Source: Streptomyces sp. NBC_00670
GTDB taxonomy: Bacteria; Actinomycetota; Actinomycetes; Streptomycetales; Streptomycetaceae
Length of the DNA: 64,000 nucleotides
Direction: 5' to 3'
Assembly (NCBI RefSeq): GCF_036226765.1
Contig: NZ_CP109017.1
Span: 5,705,001 to 5,769,000, forward strand
This document shows, piece by piece, positions 16,041-24,469 of the stretch. Below the pieces are notes generated by a model. That model was not told the DNA's origin, did no database searches, and was given only the letters and a program-made list of their open reading frames with translations. Position 1 is the stretch's first letter. Every line of letters starts with the position of its first letter. The translations under genes were made by a program, and so were the position numbers.

Positions 16041-17407
16041 CTACTGCCCCCATTTCGCCCACGCGGGCGCCCCCGCCGCGAGCCAGTGATTGCGTTCCCC
16101 TCGGGCGGCGGGATCTCGCCGCCGTTCCGCACGGGGTGCGGGCTCTGCCCGCCGTCCCGTACGGGGTGCGGGCTCTGCCCGCCGTTCCCCTCCGGTGACG
16201 TGCTCTCCCCGCCGCCGGACCACTCCGCGAGTGCGGCGCGGTACCCCTCCACCAGGCGTTCCAGGCCGACGGCCGGACTGAAGTCCCGCTCGTAGCGGGC
16301 CCGGGCCGCCCGGCCCAGCTCCCGGTTGCGGTCACCGTCGGCCGCGATCCGGCGCAGGCACTCCGCCAGGGAGGCGGCGTCGCCCGGCCGGTGCAGCAGC
16401 CCGGTCACCCCGTCCTCGACCAGCTCGGTGAAGGCACCGTGACCGGCGGCGACGGCCGGGACCCCGGCCGCCATCGCCTCCACGGCGACCAGGCCGAACG
16501 CCTCCAGCCAGGTCGAGGGCGCCACCACGGCCACCGCCCGCGCGAGCGCGTCCCGGCACGCGTCCGGGCCGTACAGACCGGCGTACCGCACGTCGTCGCG
16601 GCCCGCCGCCCACGCGGCCACCTCCCGCTCCAGCGGCCCCGATCCGGCGATCACCAGCGGCACGCCCGCACCGCCGGACGCGGCCAGCTCGTCCCACGCG
16701 GCCATGAGGAGCCGTACGCCCTTGGGCTCCGCGAGCCGGCCCAGGTAGAGCAGATGCTCGCCGGGGCCCGTGCGGCGGGCGTCCGGGCCCGGGTCCGGGA
16801 CGAAGTTGTGCTTCACCGCGAGCCGTTCGGCCGGCATCCCGGCCTTCACCAGCACCTCGCGCTGCGCCGCCGAGATGCAGAAGAACCGCTCCACGCCGGT
16901 CCACCAGCGCCGCCGGTTGACCGCGAGGCCCACCGCGAGCGGCACCGTCGCCGCCCGCGAGTCGCGGTAGCAGCCGTGCTTGACGGCGGGCAGCGGGGAG
17001 GAGCCGACGCACTCCGTGCACGGCCGGCCGTCCCGCTGCAGCGTGCCCGGCGGGCAGACCTGCGTGTAGTTGTGCAGCGTGGCGACGGCCGGCACACGTG
17101 CGTCGGCGCACGCCGCCAGCACGGCGGGGGACAGCAGCGGGAAGACGTTGTGCACGTGCACCACGTCGGGCCGCTCGGCCCGCAGCCGCGCGGCCAGCTC
17201 CCTGCGCACCGCCGGGTTCCACGGCACGAGCAGCGGCACGGCGGCCTTGCCGAGCGGGGAGCGGGCGGCGATGTCGTCGCTGCGCCGCTCGAACAGTTCG
17301 ACCCGGTGGCCGCCCGCGCGCAGCAGCTCCACCTCCTGGTCGACGGCCTTGTTCTCGCCGCTGGGCTGCGCCGAGCGGTAGCGGTTGTGCACCACGAGGA
17401 CACGCAT
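16037..17407 (-). CDS. Glycosyltransferase family 4 with tandem-repeat C-terminal tail
   Basis: A 456-residue GT-B glycosyltransferase. The N-terminal domain starts MRVLVVHNRY and has VVHVHNVFPLLSP; the C-terminal Rossmann domain has LLYLGRLAEPKGVRLL and the E-x7-E motif in EAFGLVAVEA. The last 50 or so residues are a low-complexity tail built on a 10-residue unit (NGGQSPHPVR) repeated from a 30-bp DNA repeat at 16121-16180, with degenerate copies on both sides. The tail is unlikely to be catalytic. It adds one sugar to the repeat unit. The Wzy-like gene ends 2 bases upstream. Confidence 0.88.
   Translation of the reverse strand: MRVLVVHNRYRSAQPSGENKAVDQEVELLRAGGHRVELFERRSDDIAARSPLGKAAVPLLVPWNPAVRRELAARLRAERPDVVHVHNVFPLLSPAVLAACADARVPAVATLHNYTQVCPPGTLQRDGRPCTECVGSSPLPAVKHGCYRDSRAATVPLAVGLAVNRRRWWTGVERFFCISAAQREVLVKAGMPAERLAVKHNFVPDPGPDARRTGPGEHLLYLGRLAEPKGVRLLMAAWDELAASGGAGVPLVIAGSGPLEREVAAWAAGRDDVRYAGLYGPDACRDALARAVAVVAPSTWLEAFGLVAVEAMAAGVPAVAAGHGAFTELVEDGVTGLLHRPGDAASLAECLRRIAADGDRNRELGRAARARYERDFSPAVGLERLVEGYRAALAEWSGGGESTSPEGNGGQSPHPVRDGGQSPHPVRNGGEIPPPEGNAITGSRRGRPRGRNGGSR
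16121..16180. repeat. 30-bp tandem repeat within the GT4 3' end
   Basis: Two full 30-bp units (16121-16150 and 16151-16180) differ at only two positions, and degenerate partial units flank them. The unit is in frame and encodes ten residues, so copy-number change would lengthen or shorten the protein tail without a frameshift. Confidence 0.75.
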
Positions 17408-17409
17408 GG

Positions 17410-18765
17410 TCAGGGAACCTCCGGTTTCCGGGCCCAGCGCGGGACGCGTCGGCGCGGGGGTTCGGGCGGCGCGGGGAGCACGAGCGGCGCCGGTTCCGGG
17501 GCCGGCGCCGCCAGCAGCGAGGCGGCCACCGTCAGATGCAGCAGATACGGCGAGGCGTCGCCGAGCCCCGCCTCCGTGTACGACGCGAGCGCGCAGTAGC
17601 TGATCAGGAAGAGCGCGCAGGCCCGCGACAGCGACGGCGGCCGCAGCAGCGCGACCGCGCCCAGTACGACGAGGGCCGCCGCCACCAACGAGACGCCCAG
17701 CAGCCCCTGTTCGTGGTAGACGGCCAGCCAGCTGTTGTCGATCGGCAGCCCGTCGAACGACTTGTCGCCCAGGCCGACCCCGAACACCTGCTCGGTGACG
17801 GTCCGGGGCGCCGCCAGCAGCGCATGCCAGACCTTGGCCCGGCCGGTGAGACTGGAGAAGTTCTCCTCGCTCTGCCCGCGCAGGAACCACGCCTGCAACG
17901 CCGAGCCGAACCCCACCGCCGCCACGGCCGCGCACACCACCGTCCAGGTGAAGAACCGGCGGGCGGCAGCGCTGGTCAGGAAGAGCGAGCCGATCGCCAC
18001 AAGGAGCCCGACGAGCAGACCGAGCGTGGCCGTCCGGGTGTGCGTCAGCGCCAGCAGCACCAGCGACGGCACGATGATCACCGCCGCGCTCGTCCGGTCC
18101 GTCCGCCGGCCCAGCAGGAGCAGCACCGTCAGCCCGATGATCACCGCCGCGTACTGGCCGATCTGCGGCGGCGTGAGCGGCCACAGCGCGCCGACCAGCC
18201 GTCCGCCGTACAGGTCGGGCAGCGCCGCACCCGGGGAGATGACGGCACCGGCGGCGACCGACCCGAGCACCGCGAAGTACATCCGGATGTGGTGCCGTAC
18301 GAACGTGTGGCCGCCGTCCCACCAGCGGCTGAGCAGCCACAGCGTGCCGAGGAACAGCGCGAGGCGGGCGCACCGGAACAGCGCCCCGAACCCGGACCCC
18401 AGATCGGCGCTGGAGATCACGCTCGGCACCAGCAGCAGCGTGAGCAGGAGCAGGAACGCGCCGCCCCGGACCCGCAGCCGGGGGTTCACGGCGAGGGCCA
18501 GCGCGAACGCGGCGACCAGCGCCCCCATCGTGACCATCTGGATGAGCGAACGGGGCAGCGGCACGATGGTCTTCGCCCCGGCGGAGCCGAGGGTGTTGAG
18601 GACCAGCAGTCCCCAGACGACGGCGACCGTCCGGGGCGTGCGGTCGGGGCGCGGCCCGGCGCCGGGCTGAACCGGTCCGGCGTCGGGCGGTGACTGAACC
18701 GGCCCGGCGTCGGCCGGAGGCTGAACCGGACCCGGCACGCCCTCGCCCCGCAGAGGTGTACTCAT
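17410..18765 (-). CDS. O-antigen ligase/polymerase (Wzy-like) membrane protein
   Basis: A 451-residue membrane protein with 10 or more hydrophobic segments and a large extracytoplasmic loop. The motif LTGRAKVWHALL before the loop and NSWLAVYHEQGLLG after it are hallmarks of the WaaL/Wzy family. It would polymerise repeat units or ligate the chain at the outer face of the membrane. The N-terminus is a short Pro/Gly-rich cytoplasmic segment with an imperfect repeat (AGPVQ). One base separates it from the beta-helix gene stop. Confidence 0.86.
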   Translation of the reverse strand: MSTPLRGEGVPGPVQPPADAGPVQSPPDAGPVQPGAGPRPDRTPRTVAVVWGLLVLNTLGSAGAKTIVPLPRSLIQMVTMGALVAAFALALAVNPRLRVRGGAFLLLLTLLLVPSVISSADLGSGFGALFRCARLALFLGTLWLLSRWWDGGHTFVRHHIRMYFAVLGSVAAGAVISPGAALPDLYGGRLVGALWPLTPPQIGQYAAVIIGLTVLLLLGRRTDRTSAAVIIVPSLVLLALTHTRTATLGLLVGLLVAIGSLFLTSAAARRFFTWTVVCAAVAAVGFGSALQAWFLRGQSEENFSSLTGRAKVWHALLAAPRTVTEQVFGVGLGDKSFDGLPIDNSWLAVYHEQGLLGVSLVAAALVVLGAVALLRPPSLSRACALFLISYCALASYTEAGLGDASPYLLHLTVAASLLAAPAPEPAPLVLPAPPEPPRRRVPRWARKPEVP

Positions 18766-18766
18766 C

Positions 18767-20302
18767 TCAGCCCCCCGCCCGTGCGTCGAGCGTGCTGCCC
18801 GTGTCCTGCCGGTACGGCGTGGCCCGCCACTCCTCGAAGTCGAGCACCCGGCTCGGATCGTGGGCGACGAACTTCCACGGCCCGACGTAGACGTTGTCGT
18901 GCCATCGGTTGTGCTGCTTGCCGGTGATCGCCTCCGCCACCCGCTCGCCCTTGTACGGCGACCAGTCCGGATACGTGCCGTAGTTGGCCAGCACCGCCAT
19001 CCGGTCGCACTTCACCGTGCAGTCGACGACGGACTTGTCCAGCACGAACCGGTTGGCGTGGATGTCCACCCGCTGGGTCTTCCAGCGGCAGTCCGCGTAG
19101 AGCGGCGCGCCGGCGATGGCCGGCTGCGCGCAGCGCTTCTTCCGCTTCACCAGCAGCGTGCAGTCGCCGGAGGAGGTGTTGGCCGGGCTGTTGCAGAACC
19201 GGTCGGCGTTCTCCCACAGGGTGATCCCGGACCAGTTGTTCTCCAGTACGTTCCGGTAGATCTCGATCTCGTCCGTACGGGCGGGGACGCGCGGCTCGCC
19301 GCCGGACTCGGAGAGGTAGACGGTGGCGAAGGGGAAGTTGTCGCCGCGGTCGGCGTACTTGCGGCCCTCCACCCAGTTGTTGCGCCGGATCGTGTTGTTC
19401 CGGACGACCGCGTTGTAGCTGGTCTCGTAGATCAGCGCGGCACCGTCGTTGGCCTCCAGGACGTTGTCCTCGATGCGGAAGTCGTTGTTGTTGGTGTCCG
19501 CCCACAGCCCGGCCCCGCGGTTGTCGTGCACCCAGTTGCCGCTGATGTCGGCGCCGTCGACGGCCCAGAACTTGACGCCCCCGGTGCAGCCGCAGCCCGG
19601 CTTCCGCTTCTCCCAGTCGTCGGTGTTGTTGCCCGTGATCTCGTTGCCCTCGACCACCAGGTCGCGGAGCGGACCGTTGCCCTTGTACGCGTTCATGCCG
19701 TACTGCCCGTTGTCGCGCAGACAGCTGTCCCGCACCTCCTGGCGGGCCCCGGCCATCAGCCCGGCACCCGAGTTGCGCTGGATCGTCGCGTGCTCGATCA
19801 CCCAGCCGTCGGCCGAGTCGTGGTTGACCACGCCCTCGTCCGGCGGCGCGACGAACCCCTGCACGGTCAGATGGCGGATGGTGACGTCGGGGGCGGAGCC
19901 GCCGAACGCGTACTGGTTGGTCTTCCGCCCGTCGAGCACCGCGCCCGGGGCGCCGAGGTAGCGGTCGCCCTTCTTGGGCACGACCTGGGAGAAGCGGTCG
20001 TGGTCGAGGCGGTGCCTGCCCGGCCGGAGCCAGAACGTGGTGTGCGGCGGGCTGCTCTTCGTCTTGGCGGCGAGGTCGCCGACGACCGAGGGGTCGACCG
20101 TCACCGCGCCCTTGGGTGCCTTCGCCGGTCCCGCCGCCGACTCCTCGCACACCCGGGCCACGTGCCGGGTCACGGACGCGGAGGGCGCGGCGGTCGGCTC
20201 CGCCTTCGGGGCGTCCGGCGAGGCGGTGACACAGCCGGACACCAGCAGCACCGGCGCCAGCGGTGCGACCGGCAGTGCCCAGCGCCGCCAGTTGATTCCC
20301 AC
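18767..20302 (-). CDS. Right-handed parallel beta-helix lipoprotein
   Basis: A 511-residue secreted lipoprotein. GTG at 20302 is chosen because GGAGGAGG precedes it; it gives a lipoprotein signal with Arg6-Arg7, a hydrophobic stretch and the lipobox LVSGC (Cys24). The mature part has many Asn/Gly-rich turns (for example VVEGNEITGNNTDD, RIEDNVLEANDG, VVRNNTIRRNNW) typical of parallel beta-helix (PbH1) repeats seen in pectate lyases and mannuronan C5-epimerases. It probably binds or modifies the polymer at the cell surface. Lyase versus epimerase versus structural role cannot be separated by eye. Confidence 0.86.
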   Translation of the reverse strand: MGINWRRWALPVAPLAPVLLVSGCVTASPDAPKAEPTAAPSASVTRHVARVCEESAAGPAKAPKGAVTVDPSVVGDLAAKTKSSPPHTTFWLRPGRHRLDHDRFSQVVPKKGDRYLGAPGAVLDGRKTNQYAFGGSAPDVTIRHLTVQGFVAPPDEGVVNHDSADGWVIEHATIQRNSGAGLMAGARQEVRDSCLRDNGQYGMNAYKGNGPLRDLVVEGNEITGNNTDDWEKRKPGCGCTGGVKFWAVDGADISGNWVHDNRGAGLWADTNNNDFRIEDNVLEANDGAALIYETSYNAVVRNNTIRRNNWVEGRKYADRGDNFPFATVYLSESGGEPRVPARTDEIEIYRNVLENNWSGITLWENADRFCNSPANTSSGDCTLLVKRKKRCAQPAIAGAPLYADCRWKTQRVDIHANRFVLDKSVVDCTVKCDRMAVLANYGTYPDWSPYKGERVAEAITGKQHNRWHDNVYVGPWKFVAHDPSRVLDFEEWRATPYRQDTGSTLDARAGG

Positions 20303-20333
20303 GCGTCCTCCTCCCCCTTCTCTCTGCATGCGG

Positions 20334-22265
20334 TCAGTCGTGGAACGTCAGCACGGTGGTGAACCCGTGCGCCTCGTCGGTGAAGCCGGTGCCGAGCAGC
20401 GTCGTGGCGGGCTCCTTGCGGCCGAAGCCGGGGGAGTACCAGCCGAGCGGCGGATCGCTCTCGCCGCGGTGCGCCCGCCAGGACAGCCCGTCGGGCAGAT
20501 CGAGCACGGCGGAGCGCTCCTCGCCGTCCCGGCGCCACGCCAACGCGGCCCGGTGGCCAGTCAGTTCGGCGGTGACGGCCGGACCGAGGTGGAACGCCAG
20601 GCGTACGGCCCGACGCGGACCGCGCACCTCGTCGACCACCCGCAACTGCGCCCCGTGCGGGCCGAGTTCGACCCGACGGCGATGGACCGACCCCCGGTAG
20701 CCGTCGTGTTCGGCGCACCAGCGGGACACCCCGGCCTCCAGGACCCGGCTGCGGGCGTGCCGGACCCACAGGAACGGGCCGCCGGAGCCGGACTGGTCCT
20801 CGCCGTCCAGCTCCAGGGTGTTGTGGCCCAGCGTGGAGCGGAAGTAGCGCCGCCACTCGGGCCGGCCGTGGTAGCAGTACGTCCCCGGGTCGGCCAGCAC
20901 GTCGACCCCGTCCTGCCGCACCTCCAGCGAGAGCGCGTCCGCGTGGGCGTGCGCGGCGATGGACAGGAAGCCGTGCGGACCGCCGTCGCAGCGGCACCAG
21001 ATCCCCGCCGGGCCGCGCAGCACGGTGAGCCCCGCGTCCGCGAAGTGGGCCGGCCGCTCCGCCGGGCGCCGCACGGACGGTTCCGTGGGCCGGACGAGCG
21101 CCGCCAGCAGCGTCGTGCGCACGTCCGTGCCGGTCGCCGTCGGCCACCAGGGCAGGGCGCCGAACACCGCGTCCCCGGTGGCCAGCAGCGAACCCCAGCG
21201 GTCGGTGCCCGCGCCGTCCAGGACCAGGCCGTACCCGTCGTCCGCGTCGCCCTGGCGGGGCGGGCGCAACCGGTCGTCCACGACGGCGGCGAGCGCGTCG
21301 GTCATCCGCAGCAGCACCAGCCGCACCGACGCCGGGACCGGTACCCGGGCGGCGTCCGCCTCCGCCAGCGCGGCCAGGCCCAGTTCCAGGACGAGCCCGT
21401 GGTACTCGGTGGCCAGCTCGCGGTTGAGACCGGAGGGGAAGGTGTTGGCGCGCAACTGCCGCTCGAGGGACCGCAGCGCCTCGGCCCGCCACCGCGCCGA
21501 GTTGGGGAACCAGTCGAACGCGCAGGCGGCCGCGAACTGCCCGGCGGCCTCCGCGATCACATGGTTGTTCGCCGACGAACCCCGGCTGGGGAAGGCCGCC
21601 AGCCAGCGCTGGTGGTGCCACACCTGCCGCACCGCCTCCGGGTTCTCCTCGAACAGCCCGGCCGCGCCCGGCCAGCCGTCGAGCAGTCGGCGGATCCACA
21701 CCCACGACAGCAGCCGTATCCCCAGCTCGATGCCGCTGATCCAGTGCACCCCGCGCAGCGGCGGGTTGGCCGTCCACCACGAGCGCAGGTGCGCGGCGAC
21801 CCGCTCGGCGTACCGCGCGTCGCCGGTGAGCGCGTAGGCGGCGGCGAGCACGGTCAGGTACTGGTGCCGGGACGGCTCCCAGATCTGCTTGATGTCGCCG
21901 ACGGCCTCCTCGTCCCGGTACGGCACGTCGAAGGCGTAACCCGCCGGGGCCCGGCGCCCGGTCCTCGGGTCGTACGACCAGTCCGGGTCGGCCATGTCCG
22001 CGCGGCGCACGCCGAAGAACTCGGCGTGTCCGTCCAGCAGCCGGTCCGCCTCGGCGACCAGGCGCTTCGCGGCGTCCGGCGGTACCGCGGCGAGCGTCCC
22101 GGCGGGCAGGACGGCGGTGAACCGGGCGCCGGTCACGCGCGGACCGTCGGGCGGGGGCGCCGACCGCCACCGCCGGCGGCGCACCGCGTCGGCCGCCCGG
22201 CCGCCGACCTCCCGCGGCCCCATCCGGGACAGCCGCCGGAGGTACCAGCCCGGACCCATGCTCAT
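20334..22265 (-). CDS. Heparinase II/III-family (alginate-lyase-like) protein
   Basis: A 643-residue protein with an N-terminal alpha/alpha toroid (about 60-330; WEPSRHQYL, SSANNHVIAEAAG) followed by a beta-sandwich domain with the family hallmark AAHAHADALSLEV and DPGTYCYHG. These are the conserved His/Tyr positions of heparinase II/III-type uronate lyases. No signal peptide is seen, so it may act on lipid-linked or intracellular oligosaccharide. It fits a polymer containing uronic acid. The ATG start overlaps the oxidoreductase stop by four bases. Confidence 0.87.
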   Translation of the reverse strand: MSMGPGWYLRRLSRMGPREVGGRAADAVRRRRWRSAPPPDGPRVTGARFTAVLPAGTLAAVPPDAAKRLVAEADRLLDGHAEFFGVRRADMADPDWSYDPRTGRRAPAGYAFDVPYRDEEAVGDIKQIWEPSRHQYLTVLAAAYALTGDARYAERVAAHLRSWWTANPPLRGVHWISGIELGIRLLSWVWIRRLLDGWPGAAGLFEENPEAVRQVWHHQRWLAAFPSRGSSANNHVIAEAAGQFAAACAFDWFPNSARWRAEALRSLERQLRANTFPSGLNRELATEYHGLVLELGLAALAEADAARVPVPASVRLVLLRMTDALAAVVDDRLRPPRQGDADDGYGLVLDGAGTDRWGSLLATGDAVFGALPWWPTATGTDVRTTLLAALVRPTEPSVRRPAERPAHFADAGLTVLRGPAGIWCRCDGGPHGFLSIAAHAHADALSLEVRQDGVDVLADPGTYCYHGRPEWRRYFRSTLGHNTLELDGEDQSGSGGPFLWVRHARSRVLEAGVSRWCAEHDGYRGSVHRRRVELGPHGAQLRVVDEVRGPRRAVRLAFHLGPAVTAELTGHRAALAWRRDGEERSAVLDLPDGLSWRAHRGESDPPLGWYSPGFGRKEPATTLLGTGFTDEAHGFTTVLTFHD

Positions 22266-24442
22266 CGCGCCCCCGCCAGCGTCACCGGGGCGCCGGACGC
22301 CAGGCTCGTCCGCACGGCGAGCGTGGCCGCCGTGGTGGCGACCAGCGACTCCAGCGGCACCGGCATCGGGCCGCCGGTCCGCACCGCGCGCACGAACGCG
22401 GCGAGTTCGGCCTCCTGGCCCTTGTCCCGGGCCTTCGGCAGCCGCGAACTGACCCACCGCTTCCCGCCGTACACCGAGGCCCGGACGAAGTCGTCGAGCC
22501 GCAGCGCCCTGCCGTCCGCGACGAGGTCCAGCGTCTCCTTGGGGAAGCCGGACGGACCGGTGGTGACATAGCTGAGGGTGGCGGTGGAGCCGTCCGGGTA
22601 GCCGAGGATGATCTGGAGGTCCTCGTTGCCCGGGGTGGCCGTCGCGTACACCGAGACCGGGTCGGCCCCCAGCAGCCAGCTCGCGGTGTCGACGAAGTGC
22701 CCGCCCTCACCGGTGAACCGCGAGCCCTCGCTGTCCTGCCGGAGGTACCAGCTGCCGTGGTCCAGGCGGCCCGCGTTGATCAGATAGCGCAGGCCGGCCG
22801 GGCCGGTGCGGGGGCCGAAGTGCTTCCTGGCCTCGTGCAGCAGCGGGGCGAAGCGGCGGTTGAAGCCGATCTGGAGCCGGTCGTTGCCGGACTCCTCCAC
22901 CGCCGCGACCACACCGGCCAGTTCGTCCTCCGTGAGGGCAAGAGGCTTCTCCACGAACACCGCCTTTCCGGCCAGCAGCGCCTTCCGGGTCAGCTCGGCG
23001 TGCGAGCTGTGCCGGGTGACGACGAACACCGCGTCGACGGCACTGTCCCCGAGCACGGCGTCGAGGTCGGTGGTCGCCTCCGTGAAGCCGAACTTCCGCT
23101 GGGCGTTGGCGGCGGACAGCGCCGTCGTGGTGACCACCGTGGACAGCTCGACGCCGTCCCGCCCCGCCAGGTGCGGCAGCAGCATCGACGTGGCGTAGTT
23201 CCCGGCGCCGACGAAGGCCAGGCGTACGGGGGTTTTGGGGGCGCGGGCGGGGGCCGGTCCGGCCGTGCCGCGGCGCACGGCGGGCACGGTCACCTCCGGA
23301 GCCTCGGGCTCGGCGGACTGCTCCGGATAGCGGAACAGCACCGCCACCGCCTTGAGTTCGCCGTCCTTCAGGCGCCGGTAGGCCTCGACGGCGTCGTCGA
23401 AGTCGGCGACGTGCGAGACCAGCGGCTCCACGTCGACGCGGCCCCGGGCGACGAGGTCCAGGAAGCAGGCCAGGTTGCGGCGCTCCGTCCAGCGGACGTA
23501 CCCGATCGGGTAGTCCCGGCCCTGGAGCTCGTACTCCGGGTCGTAGCGCCCGGGGCCGTAGGAGCGCGAGAAGCGGACGTCGAGTTCCTTCTCGTAGTAC
23601 GCGTTCCACGGCAGGTCGAGGCGGCACTTGCCGATGTCGACGACCCGGCCCCGGTCCCGGCTCAGCCGGGCGGCCAGCTCCACGGGCTGGTTGCTGCCGC
23701 CGCCGGCCGCCAGATACACCTGGTCCACGCCGTGCCCGTCGGTGAGTTCGGCGACGGCGGCCTCCACGGCCGCGGCCCCGGGGTCGCCGCAGGCGACGGC
23801 GCCCAGGCGTTCGGCCAGCTCGCAGCGGGCCGGGTCGGGGTCGGCGCCGACGACCCGGACCCCCGAGGCGGTGAGCAGCTGCACCACCAGCTGCCCGATC
23901 AGCCCGAGCCCGACGACCAGCGCCACCTCGCCGAGCCGCGACTCGCCCTGGCGCACGCCCTGGAGCGCGATCGAGCCGACGGTGCCGAAGGCCGCGTGCC
24001 GGGGCGCGAGGCCGTCCGGCACGGGCGCGTAGAGGTTCTTCGGCACCCAGTTCAGCTCGGCGTGCAGCGCGTGCTCGTTGCCGGCGCAGGCCACCAGGTC
24101 GCCGACCTTCACGTCGTCGATGCCGGCGCCGACCTCCTCGACGACCCCGCACAGCGAGTAGCCCAGCGGCGTGTACGAGTCCAGCTTGCCCATCACCTTG
24201 CGGTACGTGGCGGGCACGCCGTTGGTGGCCACGCTCTGCATGACCTTGGCCACCTGGTCGGGGCGGGAGCGGGCCTTGCCGAGCATCGACATGCCCGCCT
24301 CGGAGACCTTCATCAGCTCGGTCCCGGTGGAGATCAGCGAGTAGGCGCTGCGCACCAGCACACCGCCCGGCTTGCACCCCGGCACCGGCACGTCGAGGAG
24401 CGCCAGCTCGCCGCTCTTGTAGTTCTGTACGACCTGTTTCAC
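22262..24442 (-). CDS. Bi-domain zinc alcohol dehydrogenase / Gfo-Idh-MocA oxidoreductase
   Basis: A 726-residue fusion. Residues 1-370 form a medium-chain dehydrogenase with GYSLCGVVEEVG and the nucleotide motif GLGLIGQLVVQLL. Residues 395-726 form a Gfo/Idh/MocA oxidoreductase with AFVGAGNYA, VFVEKPLAL (the E-K-P motif) and GEGGHFVDTASWLLG. The fusion is known from surface-polysaccharide clusters; its two reactions would oxidise and reduce a sugar, possibly on a nucleotide-linked uronic acid. The GTG start has GAGGAG five bases upstream. Substrate not assigned. Confidence 0.88.
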   Translation of the reverse strand: MKQVVQNYKSGELALLDVPVPGCKPGGVLVRSAYSLISTGTELMKVSEAGMSMLGKARSRPDQVAKVMQSVATNGVPATYRKVMGKLDSYTPLGYSLCGVVEEVGAGIDDVKVGDLVACAGNEHALHAELNWVPKNLYAPVPDGLAPRHAAFGTVGSIALQGVRQGESRLGEVALVVGLGLIGQLVVQLLTASGVRVVGADPDPARCELAERLGAVACGDPGAAAVEAAVAELTDGHGVDQVYLAAGGGSNQPVELAARLSRDRGRVVDIGKCRLDLPWNAYYEKELDVRFSRSYGPGRYDPEYELQGRDYPIGYVRWTERRNLACFLDLVARGRVDVEPLVSHVADFDDAVEAYRRLKDGELKAVAVLFRYPEQSAEPEAPEVTVPAVRRGTAGPAPARAPKTPVRLAFVGAGNYATSMLLPHLAGRDGVELSTVVTTTALSAANAQRKFGFTEATTDLDAVLGDSAVDAVFVVTRHSSHAELTRKALLAGKAVFVEKPLALTEDELAGVVAAVEESGNDRLQIGFNRRFAPLLHEARKHFGPRTGPAGLRYLINAGRLDHGSWYLRQDSEGSRFTGEGGHFVDTASWLLGADPVSVYATATPGNEDLQIILGYPDGSTATLSYVTTGPSGFPKETLDLVADGRALRLDDFVRASVYGGKRWVSSRLPKARDKGQEAELAAFVRAVRTGGPMPVPLESLVATTAATLAVRTSLASGAPVTLAGAR

Positions 24443-24469
24443 CCGAGCTCCTCTTGAGTTCCCACGCCG

